From positions 68,908-132,907 of the forward strand of contig DERN01000011.1 in assembly GCA_002360925.1 (NCBI GenBank): a DNA stretch of 64,000 nucleotides, given 5' to 3'. The notes under the pieces were generated by a model. It saw only the letters and a program-made list of their open reading frames with translations. It made no database searches and was not told the DNA's origin. Both the position numbers and the translations under genes were made by a program. Below are positions 35,007 to 42,747 of the stretch, piece after piece. The stretch is from Flavobacteriaceae bacterium UBA3339 (lineage in GTDB: Bacteria > Bacteroidota > Bacteroidia > Flavobacteriales > Flavobacteriaceae). Each line of letters starts with the position of its first letter. Position 1 is the first letter of the stretch.

Positions 35007-35148
35007 TCTGTCAAGCTGAACTTGATTAAGCTTCATATTATACTTAAGTAACTTTATGAGATTCTGAGACAAGCTCAGAATGACAAATATAATGTATAAT
35101 ATTATCCTTAAAACCTGTTATTAGGGATGCAACGAAGTGAAATAACAA
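35007..35148. repeat. Diverged copy of the 198-bp repeat family
   Basis: Contains CTGTCAAGCTGAACTTGAT, TTATGAGATTCTGAGACAAG..CTCAGAATGACAAA and then an ACCTGTTATTAGGGATGCAACGAAGTGAAA stretch (listed in part) that aligns with the start of the 33-kb units, but in shifted order. This shows the element exists outside the tandem array. Copies on both sides bracket the HU/HipA/DUF3037 genes. Confidence 0.7.
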
Positions 35149-35248
35149 ACCATATAACACTACTAAAAGAAAGTTTTCTCCTTATTTGACCCAACAAACC
35201 ACACAAGGTTTTAACTGACATATAAGCAACTAATATTTATTTAAAAAG

Positions 35249-35275
35249 CAAAAGTCCGACAGTTGTCGGACTTAT
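35249..35275 (-). terminator. Hairpin terminator after the HdeD-like gene
   Basis: AAGTCCGAC/GTCGGACTT 9-bp stem, 3-nt loop, followed on the minus strand by an interrupted T tract. The same hairpin in decayed form is part of the 198-bp repeat units. Confidence 0.65.
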
Positions 35276-35323
35276 TATTAGTATATCTTAATGTGGTTAA
35301 ATAGCTAAGAAGCTAAAGTTACC

Positions 35324-35965
35324 TTAATCTCTTTCTTGATATTCTTCTATTTCTTTACGAATTTCTTCGTAACGTCTCCTCAAGTCATCCGAGATTCGTT
35401 TTGGCATATTCTTAACTCGCTTAAGTTGAAACGAAGTAAAGATTGCGAACAATCCGGAAGCAATAATTGCTAAACCAAGCCAAATTACGGCTGTAAATCC
35501 TGCCAACTGCGGATTCCAAAGCAAAATTACAGCTAATATTACTCCAACTATCGATGTAAACATAGAAAATCCCCAGCCTTGAATACCAAAGTTGCGCAGA
35601 TCAATCGAGTAACTAATGCCTGAAATTGAACGGAACAATACTAAGAAACCAACATAATAAGCAAATATTTCTAAGCTTAACAAAGGATTTACCATTAGTA
35701 AAAAACCTATAATCGTGGTCATAATTCCGTATGCGAGCATCCATCCCCAGTTATCGATTTCATCTTTATTAGCGATCGAGAAAATGATTTCTGATATCCC
35801 AGAGAATAAAAACGAAACACTAAAAATCATAGCTAAAGCTGCATATGAAGCCAAAGGATAGGAAAAAGAGTAAATTCCCAGCCCAACAAAAAGTAATCCG
35901 ATAATCAATAAAACCCACCAATATTTAATAGAGTTCTTGATCGATTTGTAAAAAGTTCGTGCCAT
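35324..35965 (-). CDS. HdeD/DUF308 family membrane protein
   Basis: 213-aa inner-membrane protein with six hydrophobic segments in paired repeats, preceded by basic residues, and a charged C-terminal tail (RRRYEEIRKEIEEYQERD). HdeD in E. coli helps acid resistance at high cell density; the role in Bacteroidota is unknown. It stands alone, convergent with the DUF3037 gene and divergent from the cob operon. Confidence 0.85.
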   Translation of the reverse strand: MARTFYKSIKNSIKYWWVLLIIGLLFVGLGIYSFSYPLASYAALAMIFSVSFLFSGISEIIFSIANKDEIDNWGWMLAYGIMTTIIGFLLMVNPLLSLEIFAYYVGFLVLFRSISGISYSIDLRNFGIQGWGFSMFTSIVGVILAVILLWNPQLAGFTAVIWLGLAIIASGLFAIFTSFQLKRVKNMPKRISDDLRRRYEEIRKEIEEYQERD

Positions 35966-36157
35966 TGTAAGTTAGTTTTAATTGTTAATGTAGTATAAAT
36001 AGTACTCTAAATTTACAACTTTATAAACTAATCTAACTACTTAATCATAAATTATTGCTCTACTCTAGTCTTTAAAGTAACGTTCTATCATCTATAAGTT
36101 GCTGAACAATAAACTAAAACATTATTAAGAATGCTTTTATCTGTAGTGTTAAACCGA

Positions 36158-36165
36158 TATATTTG
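36158..36165 (+). promoter_or_regulatory. -7 box of the cob operon
   Basis: TATATTTG (TAnnTTTG) with only a weak T-rich -33 region near 36136-36139. Transcription would begin about 36171, exactly where the riboswitch fold starts. Confidence 0.6.
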
Positions 36166-36170
36166 CAATT

Positions 36171-36290
36171 AAATACAAGGAATCAAGTGCAATTCTTGAA
36201 CTGTCGCGCAACTGTAATGATGATAAAATCTAAGTCAGGTCATTGTATTTTAATAATAGTATCAACAAAGCTTTCGCGATTGAAGCTATG
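36171..36290 (+). promoter_or_regulatory. Cobalamin riboswitch with L5-L13 kissing loop candidate
   Basis: The outer helix AAATACAA (36171-36178) pairs perfectly with TTGTATTT (36243-36250). Between them are the conserved elements GGAATC-AAGTG-AATTC, the CGCAACTGTAA core and AAGTCAGGTCA of the B12 box. Downstream a hairpin GCTT..AAGC (36270-36286) exposes CGCGA, complementary to the TCGCG in the internal loop (36204-36208), the expected loop-loop contact. It is 60-180 nt before cobT. Confidence 0.88.
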
Positions 36291-36350
36291 GTTTGAGATG
36301 TTTTCATACACTTCACTCCTAACTTCTGTCGCGATTATTTATTTACAATC

Positions 36351-37355
36351 ATGACATTCGAAGAACAGATTCAACAAAAGATCGATCTCAAGACTAAGCC
36401 TTTAGGCGCATTAGGTTATTTAGAACAACTGGCTTTTAAAATAGCTAAAGTACAGCAAACCTTAACTCCTACCCTTTCATATCCAACTCAGATTGTATTT
36501 GCCGGCGATCATGGTTTAGCGCAAGACGGTGTAAGCGCCTATCCTCCTGAAGTTACCTTCCAAATGGTTATGAACTTTTTACAAGGCGGTGCTGCAATTA
36601 ATGTATTTTGCAAACAGCACAACATTGCGATAAAAATAGTAGATGCAGGAGTTAATTTCGACTTTGAAGATCATTCGGAATTGATTAAAGCCAAAGCCGG
36701 TTATGGAACAAAGAGCGCTTTGAATCAAAAAGCAATGACCAAAGAGCAACTAGATTTTTGTTTTGAAGAAGGTGCAAAAGTAGTTACAAAAGCATTCGAT
36801 AAAGGCTCTAATATTATTGGCTTTGGCGAAATGGGAATCGGAAACACCTCATCGGCCTCGTTGATAATGGCTTCGCTTTTAAAGAAACCTATTACAGAAT
36901 GTATTGGACGCGGAACCGGAATGAATGATGAACAACTGCACCATAAAACCAATATACTGAAACAAGTCTTAGATTTTCATGGCAGTATTACCGATCCTAA
37001 AGAGATTATACAAACCTTCGGAGGCTTTGAAGTAGCCCAAATGTGCGGCGCTATGTTACAAGCTTACAAGCATAATATGCTAATTATGGTAGACGGTTTT
37101 ATTGCAACAGCTGCTTTTGCAATAGCGCATTCTTTAGCTCCTACTATTACAGACAACGCTATATTTTGTCATGTTTCGGACGAAAGCGGACATCGTTTAT
37201 TCTTAGAATCATTACAGCAAAAAGCCTTATTAGACTTAAACCTAAGAGTTGGCGAAGGCACAGGTTGTGCATTAGCTTATCCAATTATACAAAGTGCTGT
37301 TAACTTTTTGAACGAAATGGCGAGTTTTGAATCTGCAGGAGTTTCTAATAAATAA
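36351..37355 (+). CDS. cobT: Nicotinate-nucleotide:dimethylbenzimidazole phosphoribosyltransferase
   Basis: Activates the lower ligand of cobalamin as alpha-ribazole phosphate. 334 aa with the family landmarks PLGALGYLEQLA near the start, FAGDHGLAQDGVSAYP near 45-60, and the GEGTGCALAYP segment with the catalytic Glu near 316. First gene after the cobalamin riboswitch, 3 bp before cobS. Normal length. Confidence 0.95.
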   Translation: MTFEEQIQQKIDLKTKPLGALGYLEQLAFKIAKVQQTLTPTLSYPTQIVFAGDHGLAQDGVSAYPPEVTFQMVMNFLQGGAAINVFCKQHNIAIKIVDAGVNFDFEDHSELIKAKAGYGTKSALNQKAMTKEQLDFCFEEGAKVVTKAFDKGSNIIGFGEMGIGNTSSASLIMASLLKKPITECIGRGTGMNDEQLHHKTNILKQVLDFHGSITDPKEIIQTFGGFEVAQMCGAMLQAYKHNMLIMVDGFIATAAFAIAHSLAPTITDNAIFCHVSDESGHRLFLESLQQKALLDLNLRVGEGTGCALAYPIIQSAVNFLNEMASFESAGVSNK

Positions 37356-37358
37356 GCT

Positions 37359-38135
37359 ATGATAAAGAAAGAACTTACCTACTTTTTAACTGCTTTAATG
37401 TTTTTTACGCGTATTCCAATCCCTCTAAAACTGGAATATTCTAACGACATCATGAACCAATCGCAGAAATATTATCCGTTGGTTGGCATCATTGTCGGTC
37501 TGTTTAATGCAGTCGTTTGTTATATGCTTCACTTTGTTTTCCCGATCGACATTTGTTTGGTTTTAATGATGATAGCGAGTGTTTTTTTAACAGGCGCTTT
37601 TCACGAAGATGGTTTTACCGATGTTTGCGACAGTTTTGGCGGTGGTTACGGTAAAGAGAAGATTTTAACTATAATGAAAGATAGCCGAATTGGCGCTTAC
37701 GGAGTGATAGGAATCATACTGCTTTTGCTGTTAAAATTCTTAAGTATGCAGCATTTAGCAAACGAAAGGTTCACTGATTTTTTGGTTATTCTAATCATAG
37801 CACACAGCAGCAGTCGTTATCTTTCGGGCTTAATGATTCACACACATCAATATGTTACCGACATTGATCAAAGTAAATCAAAGCCACTTGCAAACAAAGC
37901 CTTACCTAAAAAAACACTATTAGTAGGTTTATTTTTTACATTAATTCCATTCATTTGGTTTCAAAATCCGTTGGTTCTATTAGTTTTACCCTTGGCTTAC
38001 TTAGGAAAATGGTATTTAGGCTGGTACTTTAACAAACATATTGGCGGTTACACGGGCGATTGTTTAGGAACGGTTCAGCAAGTAACCGAAGTTCTCATTT
38101 ATTTAGGATTTATTGTTTTATGGAAGTTTATGTAA
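37359..38135 (+). CDS. cobS: Adenosylcobinamide-GDP ribazoletransferase (cobalamin synthase)
   Basis: Inner-membrane enzyme that joins the nucleotide loop to adenosylcobinamide-GDP. The Asp-rich motif lies in GAFHEDGFTDVCDSFGGG (near 77-95), and six to seven membrane helices fill 258 aa. It begins 3 bp after cobT and its end overlaps the start of cobC by 16 bp, so the three genes are coupled. Confidence 0.94.
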   Translation: MIKKELTYFLTALMFFTRIPIPLKLEYSNDIMNQSQKYYPLVGIIVGLFNAVVCYMLHFVFPIDICLVLMMIASVFLTGAFHEDGFTDVCDSFGGGYGKEKILTIMKDSRIGAYGVIGIILLLLLKFLSMQHLANERFTDFLVILIIAHSSSRYLSGLMIHTHQYVTDIDQSKSKPLANKALPKKTLLVGLFFTLIPFIWFQNPLVLLVLPLAYLGKWYLGWYFNKHIGGYTGDCLGTVQQVTEVLIYLGFIVLWKFM

Positions 38136-38683
38136 TTCGGCACACACGAGTAAATACTCCGAAAGGAGTTTGTTACGGACAAACAGATGTTTCGTTAAAA
38201 GATTCTTTTCAGGAAGAAGCGAACCTTTTAAAAGCACGTTTGCATTCCATCTCGTTCGATACTGTTTATAGCAGTCCACTTTCGCGTTGTAAATTGTTAG
38301 CAGAAGAATTTGCAAACAACATCATCTTTGATGGCAGATTAAAGGAAATGAATTTTGGAAGTTGGGAAATGAAACAATGGAATGAAATTGAACAAAACGA
38401 TATTCAACCTTGGTTTGATGATTTTGTAACAGTATCGGCTCCCGAAGGCGAAAGCTTTGAAGAGGTATTTCAACGTTGTAAACTATTTATACAAGAACTA
38501 AGAACGCAACAACACAACCGCGTTTTAATTGTAACACATGGCGGTATTATTCGTAGTTTGTGGTGTTATTTATTGCAAATTCCGTTGCAGAATGCTTTTA
38601 AACTTCCCGTTGGTTTTGATGAAATCTTTCATTTTAATTTAGGAAAAGAAGCTAAAGACGATTTTATTGTTTTGAAGAAATGA
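38120..38683 (+). CDS. cobC: Alpha-ribazole phosphatase (histidine phosphatase)
   Basis: Removes the phosphate from alpha-ribazole phosphate or adenosylcobalamin phosphate in the last steps of B12 assembly. 187 aa from ATG 38120 (16 bp inside cobS), giving MEVYVIRHTRV with the RH nucleophile motif at residues 7-8. The second His lies in VTHGGIIR. The longer frame upstream is inside cobS and not real. Confidence 0.9.
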   Translation: MEVYVIRHTRVNTPKGVCYGQTDVSLKDSFQEEANLLKARLHSISFDTVYSSPLSRCKLLAEEFANNIIFDGRLKEMNFGSWEMKQWNEIEQNDIQPWFDDFVTVSAPEGESFEEVFQRCKLFIQELRTQQHNRVLIVTHGGIIRSLWCYLLQIPLQNAFKLPVGFDEIFHFNLGKEAKDDFIVLKK

Positions 38684-38704
38684 TTCAACAAATAATAGAA
38701 TTTA

Positions 38705-38729
38705 AAAAGTCCTCGTTTGAGGACTTTTG
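38705..38729. terminator. Bidirectional terminator between cobC and dodecin
   Basis: AAAAGTCCTC/GAGGACTTTT 10-bp stem with 4-nt loop; A and T runs on both sides serve both convergent genes. Confidence 0.85.
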
Positions 38730-38732
38730 CAT

Positions 38733-38933
38733 TTAATCAACTCTAAACGAAACTTTACAAATAACTCCGTAAGTCGAAATTTCTCCGTTTTTCACATGAC
38801 ATTTCATATCTTTTACATAAACCGAATCGATATTTCGAACCGATTTTGAAGCTTCAGCTACTGCTTGCTTCACAGCATCATCAAAACTTACTTCTGAATA
38901 TGCAATTACTTCAATTACTTTTACTATTCCCAT
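38733..38933 (-). CDS. Dodecin family flavin-binding protein
   Basis: 66-aa beta-alpha-beta-beta protein starting MGIVKVIEVIAYSEVSFDDA, with SVRNIDSVYVKDMKC in the middle. Dodecins form dodecamers that store or buffer riboflavin/FMN. The size and pattern match exactly. Single gene, convergent with cobC. Confidence 0.9.
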   Translation of the reverse strand: MGIVKVIEVIAYSEVSFDDAVKQAVAEASKSVRNIDSVYVKDMKCHVKNGEISTYGVICKVSFRVD

Positions 38934-39050
38934 AACATTTTAATTTTAAATCAATTAAATGTACAAAAAAATATAAAATACTCAATAAGCAATCACTTGG
39001 TTTTTATCAACTAAAGCACGAAAAGTTACTTAAAACCAGAATTATGTCAT

Positions 39051-39081
39051 AAAAAAATCCCGTCTTTAAAAAGACGGGATT
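39051..39081 (-). terminator. Terminator of the DegT-type gene
   Basis: AATCCCGTCTTT/AAAGACGGGATT stem, followed by seven T on the minus strand. Confidence 0.85.
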
Positions 39082-39086
39082 CTGTT

Positions 39087-40217
39087 TTATTGTACAAAAT
39101 CTAAAACGGTTTTCGTTATAAATTCTATTTGTTCATTTTCTAATTCGGTATGCATTGGCAAAGCAATTACCTGATCGACGAACATATTCGTTATCGGGAA
39201 ATCCGCATCGTTGTAACGAGCATCGGCATACGCTTTTTGTTTGTGTAACGGAATTGGATAATAAATAGCACAAGGAATTCCTTTTTCTTGTAAATGCGCC
39301 AATAACGCATCGCGTTTCCCGTTGGTTATACGAATCACATATTGATGAAATACGTGATCGTTAGCGTCCATATTAAATACCGGCGTAATAATATGTTCGT
39401 TAACCGTAAACGCATCGTTGTATGCTTTAGCAGCATTTCTACGAGCTTTTCCGTAACTGTCTAAACGAGGTAATTTTGCATTTAAAACCACAGCCTGAAT
39501 ACTATCTAAGCGAGAATTCACTCCAATTACATCATGGTGATAACGCTCGTACATTCCGTGATTTACAATTCCTCTTATAATATGCGCCAAGTCATCATCA
39601 TTAGTAAAAATTGCACCGCCATCGCCATAACATCCTAAATTCTTTGATGGAAAAAACGAAGTTGCTCCAACGTGTCCAATTGTTCCCACTTTTTTAGTAG
39701 AACCATCGGCAAAAATATAATCTGCTCCAATTGCTTGCGCATTATCTTCAATTACATATAAATTATAAGCTGTTGCCAATTCCATAATTGCATCCATATT
39801 TGCAGCACGACCAAATAAATGAACCGGAACAATCGCTTTTGTTTTTGGAGTAATCGCTTTTTTAATTGCTTCGATCGAAATGTTCATCGAATCTTCTTCC
39901 ACATCAACCAAAACAGGTGTAATTCCTAACAATCCAACAACTTCAACCGTTGCAGCAAAGGTAAAATCGGCTGTAATAACTTCATCTCCTGATTTTAAAC
40001 CTAATCCCATCATGGCAATTTGCAAAGCATCGGTTCCGTTAGCACACGGAATAACGTGTTTTACACCTAAATAATCTTCTAAACTTTTTTGAAACTCGTG
40101 AACTTTTGGTCCGTTAATGTAAGATGTTGTATCCAAAACTTCCTGAATACCTGCGTTAATTTCGTCTTTTATATGTTCGTATTGACTTTTTAAGTCAACC
40201 ATTTGTAGTTTTTTCAT
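39087..40217 (-). CDS. DegT/DnrJ/EryC1/StrS-family sugar aminotransferase
   Basis: PLP-dependent aminotransferase of 376 aa that aminates a keto nucleotide sugar, probably for a surface glycan. The PLP-binding lysine is Lys192 in FFPSKNLGCYGDGG; VPVHLFGRAANMDAI and IEDNAQAIGA are family landmarks. It could take the product of a 4,6-dehydratase such as the one at 16.8 kb, but is not linked to it here. Divergent from waaA. Confidence 0.9.
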   Translation of the reverse strand: MKKLQMVDLKSQYEHIKDEINAGIQEVLDTTSYINGPKVHEFQKSLEDYLGVKHVIPCANGTDALQIAMMGLGLKSGDEVITADFTFAATVEVVGLLGITPVLVDVEEDSMNISIEAIKKAITPKTKAIVPVHLFGRAANMDAIMELATAYNLYVIEDNAQAIGADYIFADGSTKKVGTIGHVGATSFFPSKNLGCYGDGGAIFTNDDDLAHIIRGIVNHGMYERYHHDVIGVNSRLDSIQAVVLNAKLPRLDSYGKARRNAAKAYNDAFTVNEHIITPVFNMDANDHVFHQYVIRITNGKRDALLAHLQEKGIPCAIYYPIPLHKQKAYADARYNDADFPITNMFVDQVIALPMHTELENEQIEFITKTVLDFVQ

Positions 40218-40316
40218 GGATGAAAATTTTGTTACACAAAGGTAACGAAAAACAGACGGAAAGTAATTCGTTTTTAGCTTTTAGTTTTGATAACTTCTGT
40301 ACTCGGAACTTATTCG

Positions 40317-40324
40317 TATTTTTG
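40317..40324 (+). promoter_or_regulatory. -7 box of waaA
   Basis: TATTTTTG (TAnnTTTG), 20 nt before the ATG at 40344. It lies inside the longer frame that begins at 40287, supporting the later start. Confidence 0.55.
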
Positions 40325-40343
40325 CAGATATTTACATAGAAAT

Positions 40344-41594
40344 ATGAAGTTTTTATATCAAATAGGTATCCAGATTGCAACGTTAATTCTTCCTTTGACG
40401 CGTTTTTTCAGTCCAAAAATGAAATTGTTCATTGAAGGAAGAAAACAGTCGTTTCCTATATTGAACGAAAAAATAAATGCTTCCGAAAACTATATTTGGG
40501 TTCATGTAGCTTCGTTAGGCGAATACGAACAAGGCTTACCAATTATGGAAGCTTTAAAAAGCCAATATCCACAATACAAAATAGTATTAACATTTTTTTC
40601 TCCTTCGGGATACGAAATCAGAAAAAACAATAAAATTGCCAATATTACCTTGTATTTACCTTTAGATACACAAGGTAATGTAAAACGTTTTTTAGATTTG
40701 GTTCAACCAAAAATGGTATTCTTTATTAAATACGAATTTTGGCCCAATTATTTACATGAATTAAAGAAACGAAACATTCCGACATATTTGGTTTCGGGAA
40801 TTTTCAGAGAAAATCAATTGTTTTTTAAATCGTACGGTAGTTATTATCGCGAAGCTTTAAAAGCTTTTACTCACTTATTTGTACAAAACGAAACATCGAA
40901 AAAACTATTACAAACCATTAATTTTACAAATGTAACCGTTCATGGCGATACGCGATTTGATCGTGTTTCACAAATTGTGGAACAAGTACAACCTTTAAAT
41001 TTTATCGAACAATTTAAAAACAACTCTACAACAATTGTTATAGGCAGTTCGTGGATTGATGATGAAAATGTATATGTTCCGTATATCAACTCTAGTAAAA
41101 ACATTAAATTCATTATTGCGCCACACAATATTAAAGAAGAAGAAATCAGTAGATTAATTCAAAAAATTAATAAAAAAGTTATTCGTTTTTCAAATTACCA
41201 AGGAAATGATTTAGCCACTGCCGATGTTTTTGTTATTGATACGATTGGTATTTTAACGCAGATTTATGCTTATGCAGATATTGCTTATGTTGGCGGCGCT
41301 TTTAAAACCGGTTTACACAATATTTTAGAACCGGCAACTTATGGAATTCCGGTTGTTATTGGTCCAAAATATGCTAAGTTTCAAGAAGCTAAAGATTTGG
41401 TTTCGTTAGGAAGTTGTTTTGTTGTAAACAATGCAGAAGAATTATCGAGCACCTTTAACAATCTGATTTTAAATACCAATTTGAGTAAAGAATTAGGACA
41501 AAAAAATCGAGATTTTGTATTAAAAAATAAAAACGCAACACAAGTTGTACTCGATTTTATAGTAAATAGAAAGAAAAGATTATTAACTTTTTAG
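40344..41594 (+). CDS. waaA: Kdo transferase
   Basis: Transfers Kdo from CMP-Kdo to lipid A precursor at the inner leaflet (GT30 family). 416 aa from ATG 40344. Hydrophobic N-terminal anchor about residues 3-22; WVHVASLGEYEQGLPI matches the conserved substrate-binding start; the C-terminal half has VGGAFKTGLHNILEPATYG. It uses the CMP-Kdo that depends on the KdsD encoded at 14.2 kb. Confidence 0.93.
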   Translation: MKFLYQIGIQIATLILPLTRFFSPKMKLFIEGRKQSFPILNEKINASENYIWVHVASLGEYEQGLPIMEALKSQYPQYKIVLTFFSPSGYEIRKNNKIANITLYLPLDTQGNVKRFLDLVQPKMVFFIKYEFWPNYLHELKKRNIPTYLVSGIFRENQLFFKSYGSYYREALKAFTHLFVQNETSKKLLQTINFTNVTVHGDTRFDRVSQIVEQVQPLNFIEQFKNNSTTIVIGSSWIDDENVYVPYINSSKNIKFIIAPHNIKEEEISRLIQKINKKVIRFSNYQGNDLATADVFVIDTIGILTQIYAYADIAYVGGAFKTGLHNILEPATYGIPVVIGPKYAKFQEAKDLVSLGSCFVVNNAEELSSTFNNLILNTNLSKELGQKNRDFVLKNKNATQVVLDFIVNRKKRLLTF

Positions 41595-41821
41595 TTACGA
41601 TTATATTGTTTCACTTTCGAATAATAGTGAATTAAATAAAAAATTGAAGAGAAAAAGGGAATTAAAAAGAACGAAACAAAAACTAAAAGTTTAATTCCTA
41701 AAGTTTCTTTTTGATCTTTTGCCAATACAATCATAGCCCAAATAGCGGTTACTAATCCTAAAACCACAAATATTTGCCAAAAAAACAAACCAAAACTAAA
41801 ATCTAAAAACATCTTTTCCAT
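41591..41821 (-). CDS. Small membrane protein, PLD nuclease N-terminal-like
   Basis: 76 aa from ATG 41821 (MEKMFLDFSFGLFFWQIFVV). Two hydrophobic segments with the pattern IKLLVFVSFFLIPFFSSIFYL-IHYY of PLDc_N small proteins (given in part). It converges on waaA with a 4-bp overlap at the stops and is divergent from the GNAT gene. Function unknown. Confidence 0.7.
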   Translation of the reverse strand: MEKMFLDFSFGLFFWQIFVVLGLVTAIWAMIVLAKDQKETLGIKLLVFVSFFLIPFFSSIFYLIHYYSKVKQYNRN

Positions 41822-41849
41822 AATTAATAATAAAAAACAATTAACAAAT

Positions 41850-42290
41850 ATGACACATTTTGAACTGCTTTCCAAAGAAAATATTCCGGCAATCGTAAAT
41901 CATATGGTTGATTTTTATGCAATAGACGGATATCCGATTAACAAAGAACTTACAACCGATTTATTTCATCAATTTATTGAAAAGCCACATCTTGGTAAAT
42001 GTTTTGCCCTAAAATTAAATAACGAAATTTGCGGATACACGATTCTTATTCAATTCTTTAGTTTTGAAATGAGCGGAAATATTTTGTTGTTAGACGAATT
42101 ATATATTAGCGACAAATTCCGCGGACAAGGAATTGGAAAAGCTGCCATGAGTTTTATTAAACAATATGCTTTGGAAAACGATTTCAAGAAAATTGTTTTA
42201 GAAGTAGAACCTCACAATTCTAAAGCAATTCAGCTTTACGAAAAAGAACAGTTTAAGAAACATAAACGCGATTTAATGCTTTTTCCGTAA
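41850..42290 (+). CDS. GNAT-family N-acetyltransferase
   Basis: 146-aa soluble acetyltransferase with the acetyl-CoA motif A in FRGQGIGKAAMSFI (near 89-103) and the preceding beta-4 LLLDELYI. Substrate cannot be read. Its stop overlaps the convergent DUF2809 gene by 18 bp. Confidence 0.88.
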   Translation: MTHFELLSKENIPAIVNHMVDFYAIDGYPINKELTTDLFHQFIEKPHLGKCFALKLNNEICGYTILIQFFSFEMSGNILLLDELYISDKFRGQGIGKAAMSFIKQYALENDFKKIVLEVEPHNSKAIQLYEKEQFKKHKRDLMLFP

Positions 42291-42653
42291 ATCTTTATCT
42301 AAAAGAAATAAAAACAAAAAACCGATTATATAACAAAGTAGATCAAGCCAAGAAAAAGAAGTTCCAAAAACGATTTTTGCCCATTGGTATTTTTCTAATC
42401 CTATTAAATGAATCAATTTAAAATATTGTCCAATTTCTATTATAAAAGAAAAAATCAGTGTAAGAATTGCCAGATAAATGGGCTTTATTTTTAAAAAAGC
42501 GCGCGAAAAATAATACACAAACCAAATCGCAATGATATCACCCACATACGGACGTACAAAATTATCGCGAACAAATAATGCAATGGCAATTTCGATAAAA
42601 AGCACGAACAGCATCAATAAAAAATAGCATAAATTAAATTGCAAATGCTTCAT
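42273..42653 (-). CDS. DUF2809 family membrane protein
   Basis: 126 aa with four hydrophobic segments. The core VGDIIAIWFVYYFSRA and the end segment FSWLDLLCYIIGF fit DUF2809, a VanZ-like small membrane family. No function known. It overlaps the end of the GNAT gene by 18 bp on the opposite strand. Confidence 0.8.
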   Translation of the reverse strand: MKHLQFNLCYFLLMLFVLFIEIAIALFVRDNFVRPYVGDIIAIWFVYYFSRAFLKIKPIYLAILTLIFSFIIEIGQYFKLIHLIGLEKYQWAKIVFGTSFSWLDLLCYIIGFLFLFLLDKDLRKKH

Positions 42654-42747
42654 AAAACGGTTTTACTAAAGTTCAAACATAAATATTTAGGTTTAAAATC
42701 GTATCTTGTGCACTTAAATTTTTCACTCTTTTAACAAATCTAAAAAA

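Larger units (their letters stand above)
34941..35323. other. Intergenic region with a diverged repeat copy (383 bp)
   Basis: Gap between DUF3037 and the convergent HdeD-like gene. It holds a diverged copy of the 198-bp repeat (35007-35148) and a terminator-like hairpin (35249-35275). I see no reading frame that looks real. Confidence 0.6.
35966..36350. other. Intergenic region with promoter and riboswitch (385 bp)
   Basis: The left 170 bp are AT-rich, with no gene; the right part holds the cob promoter, the cobalamin riboswitch and its expression platform. A 63-codon frame across it (36163-36354) is not credible. Confidence 0.75.

Noticed and set aside
36163..36354. 63-codon plus-strand frame across the cob leader
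   Set aside because: It lies over the cobalamin riboswitch and its hairpins and has unusual composition; it is RNA sequence, not a gene.
40287..40343. N-terminal extension of waaA
   Set aside because: The extension lies over the TATTTTTG box at 40317-40324; ATG 40344 gives the normal WaaA start.
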